From contig JAODBO010000067.1 in NCBI GenBank assembly GCA_025464005.1, positions 1 through 36,036 on the forward strand: DNA of 36,036 nucleotides, given 5' to 3'. The DNA comes from Acidimicrobiaceae bacterium. Lineage in GTDB: Bacteria > Actinomycetota > Acidimicrobiia > Acidimicrobiales > Bog-793. The position numbers were made by a program, and so were the translations under genes. A model generated the notes under the pieces. That model saw only the letters and a list, made by a program, of their open reading frames with translations. It made no database searches and was not told where the DNA came from. Positions within the stretch are counted from its first letter, which is position 1; every line of letters begins with the position of its first letter. Positions 6,908 through 14,916 of this stretch are shown piece after piece.

Positions 6908-7969
6908 CTACGACGCTGTCTGGGCTGCGACGCCCCGGCGCGGCTTCAGCCCGACCGGAGTCTCGACGACGAGCTGGCCACAGGCCGCTGCGATCTCCTG
7001 GCCCCGTGTCTTTCGCACCGTGACGTTCACCCCGTAGCTCGTGAGCCGGTCGCGAAAGGCGCGGACCGCACCGGGGGGCGTGCCGACGGCGGGGTAGCCA
7101 GGCGTTGGGTTAAGCGGGATGAGGTTGACGTGAGCCTTGAGCGGCATAGCGAGCGCCGCGAGCTCGGCAGCGTCGGCCGCCCGGTCGTTCACCTGGTCTA
7201 TGAGGGCCCACTCGAACGAGATGCGCCGGTGGGTCGCTTCGACGTACTCGCCGCACGCTTGCATGAGCTTGGAGAGCGGATAGCGCCGGTTGAGCGGGAC
7301 AAGGCGGTCACGCAGCTCGTCGTTCGCGGCGTGCAGCGACACGGCCAGATTGACCTGGAGGGGCTCGGCGGTGAGGCGGCGGATGCCGGGCACCACCCCC
7401 ACCGTTGAGATCGTGACGTGCCTCGCACCGATGCCGATGTCACCGACGATGCGGCGGACCGCATCGAGCACGTTGGCGTAGTTGGCCATCGGCTCGCCCA
7501 TCCCCATCATCACGACGTGGTCGAGGCGTCGCCCGCTCTCCGCTGAAGCGCGGGCCGCGAGCACCACCTGTTCGACGATCTCGCCCACGGACATCTGGCG
7601 TGTGAACCCGCCTTGGCCGGTGGCGCAGAACGAGCACGCCATTGCGCAGCCCGCCTGGGAAGAGACGCAGACGGTCGAGTGGCGGGGGTGGTGCATCAGA
7701 ACGGTCTCGATGCGCGCCCCGTCGTGCAGCTCGAGGAGCCATTTCGACGTGTCGCCCCGGTCGGCCGACACCCGGCGCTCCTCGCGTAGGGCCGAGGCCA
7801 GCGCCGGCTCCGCTTCGAGGCGAGCACGGACCTCGCGCGGCAGCACGGTGATCGACCCGGGCTCCTGATAGCGGCGGTACATCCCTTCCCAGAGCTGATC
7901 CGCCCGATAGCGCGGGGCACCGTCGAGCAGCTCGACGACCGCTTCGAACGAGAGGTCGTAGCGGCTCAT
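6908..7969 (-). CDS. rlmN: 23S rRNA/tRNA adenine-C2 methyltransferase (radical SAM)
   Basis: RlmN methylates C2 of A2503 in 23S rRNA and A37 of some tRNAs, using a radical SAM mechanism with a methylated cysteine intermediate. The 353-residue protein carries the cluster motif CAMACSFC (Cys108, Cys112, Cys115), GMGEPMANY, SLHAANDELRDRLVP, and the second catalytic Cys at residue 330 in AAACGQL. Length is normal. Its ATG overlaps the mshD stop (ATGA), so it is coupled to mshD. The last ~65 residues are duplicated twice downstream (6192-6388 and 4965-5140). Those duplications start at the LNPTPG motif, so an insertion there would remove the essential Cys unless it restored the end. Confidence 0.93.
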   Translation of the reverse strand: MSRYDLSFEAVVELLDGAPRYRADQLWEGMYRRYQEPGSITVLPREVRARLEAEPALASALREERRVSADRGDTSKWLLELHDGARIETVLMHHPRHSTVCVSSQAGCAMACSFCATGQGGFTRQMSVGEIVEQVVLAARASAESGRRLDHVVMMGMGEPMANYANVLDAVRRIVGDIGIGARHVTISTVGVVPGIRRLTAEPLQVNLAVSLHAANDELRDRLVPLNRRYPLSKLMQACGEYVEATHRRISFEWALIDQVNDRAADAAELAALAMPLKAHVNLIPLNPTPGYPAVGTPPGAVRAFRDRLTSYGVNVTVRKTRGQEIAAACGQLVVETPVGLKPRRGVAAQTAS

Positions 7970-8889
7970 GCGACCGCCCCCGGGATATCGCCGACATAGG
8001 CCTGGTCGCGGTGGTCGACAGCGAAGCCGACGGATCGATAGAGGTGCACCGCTCCTGCGTCGTCCGCGTCTACGTACAGCATCGCCACCGTGAGCCCGAG
8101 CCCGGCGAGATGGTCGAGCCCCGCGAGGAGGATGCCCTTTCCGAGCCCGCGACCTTGGAAGGCGGGGTCCACGCCGATGACGTAGATCTCGCCGAGCGAG
8201 GGCTCGTCGTCGTGGACCTTCGTCCAGCAGAACGCGTCGAGGGGCCCGTCGTCGTCGTGGAGCAGGAAATCCTCGGGATCGAACCAGGGCAGTTTCTCGC
8301 GCTCGTCAAGCGTCGCGCGGTCCCACGCCCCCTGTTCGGGGTGGCCGTGGAAGGCGCGGTTGTTGACCTCGAGCCATGCCGGCTCGTCGTCGCCGACGCG
8401 GAACGGACGAACAGCCAGCCGCGGAAGGCGGCTGAGGTCGGGCTCGAGGGGGAGCGCGCGCCGCATCTGGTAGAGGGCCCTGCCGCGGCTGAGGCCGACG
8501 GAGTGCGCGACGTCATCGGCAGTCTGCCCGGGCTTGGGTACCCACAGATGGATGTGCCCACCGCCCTCTCGTGCGACCTCGTCGAGCGCCGCTCGCAGGA
8601 GGTCCTCCGCCACTCCGTCCTCGGGCGCGCGCGCCGAAGGGTGGACCACGTATTCCACCGCCCAGCTGTCGTGCCCGCGGGTGAGCTGGGCGTAGCCGAG
8701 CAGCCGGGACGAGCCGGGCGTGCGCGCGGCAAAGCCGGCAAATCCCGCCCTGCCCCCTTGGACGAGGTCGATCCACTTGTGCTCGCCGAGCGGAGGGTGC
8801 CCGTCGACCGCCTCGGCGGCTCTCAGGAGAGCCGCCACGGCGGAGATGTCGTCCTCGCCCATGCGGCGCTGTACCTCGACCTCGTGCAC
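7966..8889 (-). CDS. mshD: Mycothiol synthase (acetyltransferase)
   Basis: MshD acetylates Cys-GlcN-inositol to give mycothiol, the main thiol of Actinomycetota. The 307-residue protein has two tandem GNAT domains. The C-terminal one is better conserved, with YVIGVDPAFQGRGLGKG (acetyl-CoA loop about 245-252) and LYVDADDAGAVHLYRSVGF. The N-terminal half includes EYVVHPSARAPEDG. The start is taken as GTG 8889 (VHEVEVQRR), because a -10-like TAGCCT lies 7 bases upstream with no Shine-Dalgarno between; ATG 8862 is the alternative. The open frame extends far upstream but there it is antisense to nth. The gene overlaps rlmN by 4 bases. A generic GNAT is possible, but the double domain and length fit MshD. 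Confidence 0.86.
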   Translation of the reverse strand: MHEVEVQRRMGEDDISAVAALLRAAEAVDGHPPLGEHKWIDLVQGGRAGFAGFAARTPGSSRLLGYAQLTRGHDSWAVEYVVHPSARAPEDGVAEDLLRAALDEVAREGGGHIHLWVPKPGQTADDVAHSVGLSRGRALYQMRRALPLEPDLSRLPRLAVRPFRVGDDEPAWLEVNNRAFHGHPEQGAWDRATLDEREKLPWFDPEDFLLHDDDGPLDAFCWTKVHDDEPSLGEIYVIGVDPAFQGRGLGKGILLAGLDHLAGLGLTVAMLYVDADDAGAVHLYRSVGFAVDHRDQAYVGDIPGAVA

Positions 8890-8896
8890 GTGGCGA

Positions 8897-8902
8897 AGGC
8901 TA
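8897..8902 (-). promoter_or_regulatory. Probable -10 box of a leaderless mshD-rlmN promoter
   Basis: TAGCCT on the minus strand is followed by 7 bases and the GTG at 8889. It faces away from the nth promoter in the same 117-base divergent gap. No -35 consensus is visible. Confidence 0.42.
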
Positions 8903-8994
8903 ACGGCTCCTGGCTCGCGCCCCGGGTGTCCCCAAACCACCGGACGTCCCCGACACCGACCGCGCCGCCCACCCGGACAGGTGAGGGGCGCCGT

Positions 8995-9000
8995 TACGAT
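8995..9000 (+). promoter_or_regulatory. Probable -10 box of a leaderless nth promoter
   Basis: TACGAT is followed by six bases (GCCCCC) and the ATG at 9007. No ribosome-binding site fits in the gap. The spacing matches other genes in the window. Confidence 0.5.
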
Positions 9001-9006
9001 GCCCCC

Positions 9007-9744
9007 ATGGCTCGCCCGCGTACCCTTGCTGGGCGGGCGAGGGTGGTGGCCGAGCGCCTCGCCGAGCGGTATCCGGGAAGCGCCGCGCAGTTGTGCGCGC
9101 TGCGGCACGACGGCCCGTATCAGCTGCTGGCGGCCACGATCCTCTCCGCCCAGTGCACCGACGCGAGGGTGAACATGGTCACGCCCGTGCTGTTCGAGCG
9201 CTACCCGACGGTGTTCGACCTCGCCGCCGCCGATCCGGGCGAGGTCGAGGTGATCATCCGTTCGACCGGGTTCTTCCGTGCCAAGACGGCCAGCCTCCTC
9301 GGCATGGCCCAGGCGGTCGTGACACGTCACGCTGGCGAGGTCCCCCAAACAATGGAGCAGCTGGTGGCGCTTCCGGGGGTCGGGCGCAAGACCGCCAACG
9401 TGGTTCGGTCGGTGGCGTTCGGACTGCCAGGGCTACCGGTCGACACCCACGTCGGCCGACTCGCCCGCCGGCTCGGGCTGACCGTCGAGCAGGACCCGGT
9501 GAAGGTCGAGCGCGACCTCTGCGGCTATCTCCGCCCGGCGGAGTGGGGCGCGCTGAGCCTGCGCCTGATCCTGCTCGGACGCGAGGTGTGCACCGCCCGT
9601 CGGCCGCGCTGCGCGCAGTGCCCACTTGCCGACATCTGCCCGTCCGCCGGCATCGCGGGCATCTCCAGCGCCAGCGGTAGCACCAGAGCGGGATCGCGGG
9701 TCCGGCGCCCTGCTGTCGAGCCCGCACAGCTAGCCGGCGGGTAG
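9007..9744 (+). CDS. nth: Endonuclease III (DNA glycosylase/AP lyase)
   Basis: Nth removes oxidised pyrimidines from DNA and nicks the abasic site, starting base excision repair. The 245-residue protein has the helix-hairpin-helix LPGVGRKTANVV with catalytic Lys128, the catalytic Asp146 in VDTHVGR, and the [4Fe-4S] ligands Cys195, Cys202, Cys205 and Cys211 with the classic C-x6-C-x2-C-x5-C spacing. The ATG at 9007 is supported by a -10-like TACGAT six bases upstream; the upstream part of the open frame is antisense to mshD. A 30-residue Ser/Arg/Pro-rich tail follows the cluster. It is monocistronic and is followed by a strong hairpin at 9819-9844. Confidence 0.95.
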   Translation: MARPRTLAGRARVVAERLAERYPGSAAQLCALRHDGPYQLLAATILSAQCTDARVNMVTPVLFERYPTVFDLAAADPGEVEVIIRSTGFFRAKTASLLGMAQAVVTRHAGEVPQTMEQLVALPGVGRKTANVVRSVAFGLPGLPVDTHVGRLARRLGLTVEQDPVKVERDLCGYLRPAEWGALSLRLILLGREVCTARRPRCAQCPLADICPSAGIAGISSASGSTRAGSRVRRPAVEPAQLAGG

Positions 9745-9954
9745 CGTTTCGCAGGAGCCGGTTCCCGCCAGTCGGTTCCGACAGCGGTCCTGGCCGTTCC
9801 GCCGCCCGGATCGCTCGACGACGGCGCCCTTACGGGCGCCGTCGCCCGCGTCCTACCAAGTCCGAGCCGCCGGTTCGGTGCTCGCCGGTAGTGGTGCCCG
9901 AGGAGCGCGGCCTCGAGGTCCGTGCCTCGCGGACCGCCCTCTTTCCCCGCGGGC
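9745..9954. other. Convergent intergenic region between nth and the 63-residue gene
   Basis: Apart from the perfect hairpin at 9819-9844 I see nothing functional in this GC-rich stretch. Open frames crossing it on the minus strand have poor codon use. Confidence 0.4.
9819..9844. terminator. Perfect 11-bp hairpin, probable bidirectional terminator
   Basis: The arms CGACGGCGCCC and GGGCGCCGTCG pair perfectly around a TTAC loop. It lies between two convergent genes (nth on plus, the 63-residue gene on minus), where a shared terminator is expected. No T-run follows on either strand, as is common in high-GC actinobacteria. Confidence 0.6.
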
Positions 9955-10146
9955 TCAGCGCTTCGGGCTGGCGAGCTTCTCGACGCGGCGCCGAGCGCCG
10001 GCGAGGGAGCGCTCGACACCGAACAGCTCCCCGGCGAGGTCGGACTCGTGCGACTCGGATGCCGACTCGGCCATGGCCGTGATCCTTGCGGTGATCTGCT
10101 CGAGCAGGGAGGCGATGGACGACAGCTCTGCGGTCTGTGGCGGCAC
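9955..10146 (-). CDS. Small predicted coiled-coil protein, function unknown
   Basis: This 63-residue product is mostly helical and charged, with a heptad-like pattern (SSIASLLEQITARIT, then GVERSLAGARRRVEKL) suggesting a coiled coil. Its codons show the strong third-position G/C of real genes here (ATC, GCC, CTC, GAG), unlike the overlapping frames. The start is GTG at 10146; GGAAGG directly abuts it, which is too close for a normal ribosome-binding site, so the start is uncertain. It is divergent from hisD and convergent with nth. No family is recognised. Small proteins of this kind may bind a partner or nucleic acid, but nothing in the sequence decides. Confidence 0.62.
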   Translation of the reverse strand: MPPQTAELSSIASLLEQITARITAMAESASESHESDLAGELFGVERSLAGARRRVEKLASPKR

Positions 10147-10225
10147 CCTTCCATCTTGGTCGATCCCGACTCGACCGGCGCCTTCTTCGATCGGCGCTGG
10201 TCCCGGTCCCGGTCCTGGCCTTGGC

Positions 10226-10231
10226 TACGCT
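10226..10231 (+). promoter_or_regulatory. Probable -10 box of a leaderless his-operon promoter
   Basis: TACGCT is followed by 7 bases and the hisD ATG at 10239. No Shine-Dalgarno is present. No leader ORF with histidine codons fits in the gap, so classical attenuation at this site is excluded if the start is right. Confidence 0.52.
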
Positions 10232-10238
10232 TTGGCGA

Positions 10239-11540
10239 ATGCTCACTCTTCTCGACCTGCGGGGCGTGCCGGCGGACGCACCGCTATCGCTGCCCCGACC
10301 GGACCTCGGAGCCGAAGGGGCGATCGACGATGTCCGGGCGATCCTCGCCGACGTGCGCAAGCGCGGTGACGAGGCGGTCCGGGAGCTGACGAGCCGGTTC
10401 GACGGCGTCGACATCGACGAGCTGCGAGTGCCCCAGGCGGAGCTCGCCCGAGCCCTCGACCGGATCCCCGACCGACTGCGCGCCGCTCTGATCGAGGCGA
10501 AGGACGCCATCGAGGCGTTCCATCGCCATCGGGCGCCGCTCCCGGAGCGATACGAGCGCGACGGCATCACGGTGGATCATCTCGAGATCCCCGTCGACCG
10601 GGCTGGGGTATATGCCCCGGGGGGCAGGGCGAAGTACCCCTCGAGCGTGCTCATGACCGCGGTCCCGGCCCGCGTCGCCGGTGTCGGATCGATCGCGTGC
10701 TGCGTCCCGCCGGGCCCCGACGGCCGGCTGCCGGACGAGATCCTCGCCGCGGCAGCGCTCGCCGAGGTCGACGAGGTGTACCGCGTCGGAGGCGCCCAGG
10801 CGATCGCGGCGATGGCCTACGGCACGGAGTCGATCCCGAAGGTGGACGTGATCGTCGGTCCCGGGAGCCGGTGGGTGTCGATCGCTCAGCGGGAGGTGCG
10901 CGGCGTCGTCGGCGTGCCCGCGGCATTCGCCGGGCCCTCAGAGGTTGTTGTCGTTGCGGACGACTCGACACCGCCGCAGTGGGCGGCGATCGACGTCATC
11001 GTGCAGGCCGAGCACGGTCCGGACGGCCTCGCGTGGCTCGTGACCTGGTCCGAGGAGGCGGCAACGGCGATCAGCGCCGCTGTGGCGCGGCTCGTCGAGG
11101 CATCGCCGCGGCGCGACGAGACGCTGTCGACCCTGGACGGTGGTGGTTACGCGGTGCTCGTCGACGGTCCGGAGCAGGCGATGCGCGTCGCCAATGCGAT
11201 AGCGCCGGAGCACCTCGAGCTGCTCGTGGACGACGTGGACGCGCTGCTGCCACTCGTCCGCCACGCCGGAGCGGTGTTCGTCGGCCCCCTGGCCCCGGCG
11301 TCGGTCGGCGACTACATCGCGGGCCCGAGCCACGTGCTGCCGACCTTCGCAAGCGCGCGCTTCTCGAGCGTGCTCGGCGTCGAGGACTTCGTCAGGCGCG
11401 TGCACGCCGTGCGCGTCGACCGTCGCGGCATCGAGCGCGTCGCCCCGCACGTGGCGAGCATCGCGGACGCCGAGGGTCTTCCGGCTCATGCCGAGTCCGT
11501 CCGGATGCGCGTCGGCGACGCGACCTGGAGCAGGCCGTGA
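10239..11540 (+). CDS. hisD: Histidinol dehydrogenase
   Basis: HisD is a zinc enzyme that oxidises L-histidinol twice with NAD+ to give L-histidine, the last step of the pathway. The 433-residue protein shows GGRAKYPSSVLM (128-139), YRVGGAQAIAAMAYGT (181-196), GPGSRWV, QAEHG with the zinc-binding His259, and APEHLEL with the catalytic Glu324-His325 pair. These positions are close to those of the E. coli enzyme (326/327). The ATG at 10239 is chosen because a -10-like box sits 7 bases upstream and the frame before it is low-complexity. It is the first gene of the his run; hisG and hisE are not in the window. Confidence 0.96.
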   Translation: MLTLLDLRGVPADAPLSLPRPDLGAEGAIDDVRAILADVRKRGDEAVRELTSRFDGVDIDELRVPQAELARALDRIPDRLRAALIEAKDAIEAFHRHRAPLPERYERDGITVDHLEIPVDRAGVYAPGGRAKYPSSVLMTAVPARVAGVGSIACCVPPGPDGRLPDEILAAAALAEVDEVYRVGGAQAIAAMAYGTESIPKVDVIVGPGSRWVSIAQREVRGVVGVPAAFAGPSEVVVVADDSTPPQWAAIDVIVQAEHGPDGLAWLVTWSEEAATAISAAVARLVEASPRRDETLSTLDGGGYAVLVDGPEQAMRVANAIAPEHLELLVDDVDALLPLVRHAGAVFVGPLAPASVGDYIAGPSHVLPTFASARFSSVLGVEDFVRRVHAVRVDRRGIERVAPHVASIADAEGLPAHAESVRMRVGDATWSRP

Positions 11541-11553
11541 ACGGACCTCGCTC

Positions 11554-12699
11554 GTGAGCTCGTTCGCCGACCGATCTACAGATCCTCCTGACGAGCACGG
11601 GCGCTCGCTCGCTCCCGGTGCCCGCCGTCTCACTCCCCGGGCCGACGTGGCGCTCATGGCGGGCTATCACTCGCCCCAGATCGACGTCGACGTCCGCCTC
11701 AACACGAACGAGGCGCCCGAGCCACCCCCCGCGGGGTTCGTCGCCGAGCTCCAGGCCGAGCTCGAACGCATTCCCTTCAACCGCTACCCGGACCGGCAGG
11801 CGCTCGCGCTGCGGTCCGCGATCGGAGCGCAGCACAATGTCGGCGCCGAGCAGGTCTACTGCGCGAACGGCTCGAACGAGGTGCTGCAGTCGATCCTGCT
11901 CGCCTACGGGGGGCCAGGCCGTGCGGCAGCGGTGTTCGAGCCGACGTACGCGCTCCACTCGCACATCGCCCGGATCACCGGCACGGAGGTGATCGCAGGC
12001 GAGCGCGACGACGACATGCTCGTCGACGAGCTCGAGCTGGCCCGCGTGCTCACCGTGGGAGGCCGGATCGGGGGCGCCAACCCCGCCGTGATGTTCCTCT
12101 GTTCGCCGAACAACCCGACGGGCCGCGCCGAGCCGCGCGACACCGTCGAGCGGGTCATCGCCTCGGCGCCCGGGCTCGTCGTCGTGGACGAGGCCTACGG
12201 CCAGTTCGCGCGGTGGTCCGCTTGTGAGCTGCTCCATGACAGTCCCAACCTCGTCGTCGTCCGCACGTTCTCCAAGACGTGGTCGCTCGCCGGTCTGCGG
12301 CTCGGGTATGCCATCGCGGAGGCCGAGGTAGTCGACGCGCTGCTGCGTGTCACCCTGCCCTACCACCTGGACGCGGTGAAGCAGGCGGCCGGGCGCATAG
12401 CGCTCGGCTACGGCGACGAGATGCGCGAACGCGTGGCTCGCCTTGCCGAGGAGCGGGGACGGGTGGCGGCGGCACTGGCCGAGCTGCCCGTCGACGTGTA
12501 CCCCTCGGATGCCAATTTCATTCTGTTTCGAGTTCGCGCGCATGACGCTCAGGAGGTCTGGCGCTCCCTCGTCCAGCGGTCGATCCTGGTGCGCGACGTC
12601 ACGGGATGGCCGAGCCTCGCGGGCTGCCTGCGCGTCACGATCGGCACGCAGGCGGAGAACGACGCGTTCCTGGCCGGGCTCACAGCTGTCCTCGCCTGA
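11554..12699 (+). CDS. hisC: Histidinol-phosphate aminotransferase
   Basis: HisC is a PLP enzyme that transfers an amino group from glutamate to imidazole-acetol phosphate. The 381-residue protein (fold type I) has RLNTNEAPEPPP (49-60), ANGSNEVLQ (104-112), SPNNPTG (184-190), VVDEAYGQF (210-218) with PLP-contacting Asp212, and the Schiff-base Lys241 in TFSKTWSLAGLRLGY. The start is GTG 11554, which gives an N-terminal extension of about 30 residues before LTPRADVALM; a later start is possible. It begins 13 bases after hisD ends, so it is co-transcribed with it. Confidence 0.93.
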   Translation: MSSFADRSTDPPDEHGRSLAPGARRLTPRADVALMAGYHSPQIDVDVRLNTNEAPEPPPAGFVAELQAELERIPFNRYPDRQALALRSAIGAQHNVGAEQVYCANGSNEVLQSILLAYGGPGRAAAVFEPTYALHSHIARITGTEVIAGERDDDMLVDELELARVLTVGGRIGGANPAVMFLCSPNNPTGRAEPRDTVERVIASAPGLVVVDEAYGQFARWSACELLHDSPNLVVVRTFSKTWSLAGLRLGYAIAEAEVVDALLRVTLPYHLDAVKQAAGRIALGYGDEMRERVARLAEERGRVAAALAELPVDVYPSDANFILFRVRAHDAQEVWRSLVQRSILVRDVTGWPSLAGCLRVTIGTQAENDAFLAGLTAVLA

Positions 12700-12782
12700 G
12701 CGCGGACGGCCCGTCGTGGAGGACCGCGGCGCTGACGTGGGAAACTCGTCCGATGGACCAATCATTGGCAGGAGAGTCGGCC

Positions 12783-13469
12783 ATGGCTGCACCGGCTGAG
12801 CCTGGGTGCGCGGAGAGCGGCCCCCGGGCTCCGGCGGAGCTGGGTACGCGCGAGCTGGGAATCCGCGAGCAGACCGGTCGGCGAAGCGCCGTGTGCCACC
12901 GAGTGACCAAGGAGAGCGATGTCTTCGTCGAGGTCGACCTCGACGGCAGCGGGAGGACGCAGGTCGCCACGGGGTTGCCCTTCTTCGACCACATGCTCGG
13001 TCAGCTCGGCCGCCACGCCAACCTGGATCTCACGGTGAGGACCGCCGGCGACCTGGAGGTCGACGCGCACCACAGCGTCGAGGACACGGGGATCGCCCTC
13101 GGCGCGGCGCTGGCCGAGGGTCTCGGTGACAAGGCCGGCGTCCGGCGGTTCGCGTCGGTCTCGATCCCGCTCGACGAGTCGCTCGTCGACGTGGCCCTCG
13201 ACCTGTCGGGGCGGCCGTACCTGCGCTACGAGGTGCCCTTCGGGCCCGAGGCGGTGCCGCTCGGATCGCCTGGTTTCGAGCCACAGCTCGCCGAGGAGTT
13301 CTGGCGTGCCTTCGTCACCTCCGCGGGGCTGACCCTCCACATCTCGCTCCGTTACGGGCGCAACACCCACCACGTGCTCGAGGCGTCGTTCAAGGCCGTG
13401 GCCCGGGCGCTTCGCGACGCGCTTCGCGTCGAGGGCGACGCGATCCCTTCCACGAAGGGCGTCCTGTGA
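12783..13469 (+). CDS. hisB: Imidazoleglycerol-phosphate dehydratase
   Basis: HisB is a manganese enzyme that dehydrates imidazoleglycerol phosphate to imidazole-acetol phosphate. The metal-binding repeats are visible: FFDHMLGQLGRHANL (67-81), DAHHSVEDTGIALG (94-107), and near the C-terminus RYGRNTHHVLEASFKA. This is the monofunctional form, without the HisN-type phosphatase domain of E. coli. The start is ATG 12783, with GGAGAG seven bases upstream; ATG 12753 is in frame but poorer. The product is 228 residues, against about 195-200 in most relatives. The extra ~33 N-terminal residues are Ala/Pro/Gly-rich and probably disordered. It lies 83 bases after hisC. Confidence 0.94.
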   Translation: MAAPAEPGCAESGPRAPAELGTRELGIREQTGRRSAVCHRVTKESDVFVEVDLDGSGRTQVATGLPFFDHMLGQLGRHANLDLTVRTAGDLEVDAHHSVEDTGIALGAALAEGLGDKAGVRRFASVSIPLDESLVDVALDLSGRPYLRYEVPFGPEAVPLGSPGFEPQLAEEFWRAFVTSAGLTLHISLRYGRNTHHVLEASFKAVARALRDALRVEGDAIPSTKGVL

Positions 13470-13470
13470 T

Positions 13471-13496
13471 CGAGCACGGCGACGCCGGCGTGCTCG
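13471..13496 (+). repeat. Hairpin between hisB and hisH
   Basis: CGAGCACG and CGTGCTCG pair perfectly around a 10-base loop, one base after the hisB stop and 16 bases before the hisH start. With no T-run it is more likely an mRNA stability or processing element than a full terminator. Confidence 0.45.
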
Positions 13497-13512
13497 GGGG
13501 TGGGCGGGCGAG

Positions 13513-14148
13513 GTGATCGCCGTTCTCGACTACGGCATCGGCAACTTGCGCTCGGCCGAGAAGGCGCTGCAGCTCGTGGGCGGCGATGCCCGCCTCGTCA
13601 GCGATCCGGAGGCCGCGTCGGGCGCCACCGGCGTCGTTCTGCCCGGGGTGGGCGCTTTCGGCGCGTGCGCTCGCGCGCTCCAACAGAGCGGTCTCGGCAC
13701 CGTCGCGCGCCGCGCGGCGGCCGAAGGGGTCCCGTTCCTCGGGGTGTGCGTCGGCTTCCAGCTCATGTTCGAAGGCTCGGAGGAGGACCCCGACGAGGCC
13801 GGCCTGGGACTGCTCGAGGGGACGGTGCGTCGCCTCCGGGGCACGGTGAAGCTGCCGCAGATGCAGTGGAACCTGACCGAGCAGGTCGCAGGTGTGCCCT
13901 CGGTCATGTTCGCCCCGTTCAGCGAGGCGCCGTGGTTCTACTTCGTGCACTCCTATGCGCCGGTGCCGACCGGCGCCGGCGAGTCGGCGGTCGTGGCGAC
14001 CTGCGACTACGGGGGCGCGGTCGTCGCCGCGGTCGAGCAGGGCAACTGCTGGGGCACCCAGTTCCACCCCGAGAAGTCCGGCCGCTCGGGACTGCGGCTG
14101 CTCGGGGCGTTCGTGCAGCGCTGCAACGGCGCCGTGCGCCTCAGCTGA
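13513..14148 (+). CDS. hisH: Imidazole glycerol phosphate synthase, glutaminase subunit
   Basis: HisH hydrolyses glutamine and channels ammonia to HisF. The 211-residue class I glutamine amidotransferase has the nucleophile Cys79 in LGVCVGFQLMFEGSEE, and His185 and Glu187 in GTQFHPEKSG, completing the triad. PGVGAFG (45-50 region) is also typical. The GTG start at 13513 (MIAVLDYGIGN) gives the usual N-terminus and follows a G-rich stretch. It is 43 bases after hisB, with a hairpin in the gap, and 5 bases before hisA. Confidence 0.95.
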   Translation: MIAVLDYGIGNLRSAEKALQLVGGDARLVSDPEAASGATGVVLPGVGAFGACARALQQSGLGTVARRAAAEGVPFLGVCVGFQLMFEGSEEDPDEAGLGLLEGTVRRLRGTVKLPQMQWNLTEQVAGVPSVMFAPFSEAPWFYFVHSYAPVPTGAGESAVVATCDYGGAVVAAVEQGNCWGTQFHPEKSGRSGLRLLGAFVQRCNGAVRLS

Positions 14149-14153
14149 CGGCG

Positions 14154-14903
14154 ATGGAGTGCATCCCGGCCATTGACATCCGCGACGGTCGCTGCGTCCG
14201 GCTGCTCCGCGGCAGCTTCGAGCACGAGACCGTGTACGGGGACCCCGTCGAGCAGGCACTCGACTACGTCGGGGCGGGCGCCAAGGCCCTCCACCTCGTC
14301 GACCTGGACGCCGCCCGCACCGGCAGGCCCGTCAACCGGCGCGCGGTGCTCGACGTGCTCGCTGCCGTCTCGGTGCCGGTGCAGTACGGCGGCGGCATGC
14401 GGGACGAGCGCGCGATCCTCGAGGCGCTCGACTCCGGACTGGACCGCGTCGTGCTCGGCACGTTCGCCGTCGAGCAGCCGGCGGTCGCTCGTGAGCTGGC
14501 GGGGCGCTTCCCGGGCCGGATCGTCGTCGGCCTCGACCACCGTCGTACCGATGAGCCCGGCTCGCGCCGCGAGGTTGCCGTGCGCGGCTGGGAGGACGGA
14601 GGCGGGGTGGAGCTGTTCGACGCGCTCGCCCGCTTCGAGGGCGCCCCGCTCGGTGGAGTCGTCGTCACCGATATCACGCGCGACGGCACGCTCGCCGGTC
14701 CCGATCTCGACGGCTATGAGGAGCTGCTCGCCCGAACGGACCTGCCGATCGTCGCCTCGGGCGGTATCGGCGCTCTGCAGGACCTCGAACGCCTCGCCGG
14801 CCTCGAGGTCGCCGGCCGGAGGCTCGCGGCGGTCGTCGTCGGCCGGGCGCTGCTGGAGGGCAGGATGACGGTCTCCGAAGCGGTTGGCGCATGCGCGGCG
14901 TGA
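14154..14903 (+). CDS. hisA: Phosphoribosylformimino-AICAR-phosphate isomerase
   Basis: HisA is a (beta/alpha)8-barrel enzyme that isomerises ProFAR to PRFAR, the substrate of HisF-HisH. The 249-residue protein shows [14 protein letters not shown] with the catalytic Asp8, [13 protein letters not shown] (76-88), VVGLDHRR with the second Asp128, and [11 protein letters not shown] and VASGGIGAL phosphate-binding motifs. In many Actinobacteria this enzyme (PriA) also does the TrpF reaction, but here a separate trpF exists at 23055, so single function is more likely. It starts 5 bases after hisH. Confidence 0.94.
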   Translation: MECIPAIDIRDGRCVRLLRGSFEHETVYGDPVEQALDYVGAGAKALHLVDLDAARTGRPVNRRAVLDVLAAVSVPVQYGGGMRDERAILEALDSGLDRVVLGTFAVEQPAVARELAGRFPGRIVVGLDHRRTDEPGSRREVAVRGWEDGGGVELFDALARFEGAPLGGVVVTDITRDGTLAGPDLDGYEELLARTDLPIVASGGIGALQDLERLAGLEVAGRRLAAVVVGRALLEGRMTVSEAVGACAA

Positions 14904-14916
14904 GGGCGGTGGGCGC

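Noticed and set aside
9745..10236. Long open frames on both strands between nth and hisD
   Set aside because: They have Arg/Ser/Pro-rich products. Only the 63-residue minus-strand frame has coding-like codon use.
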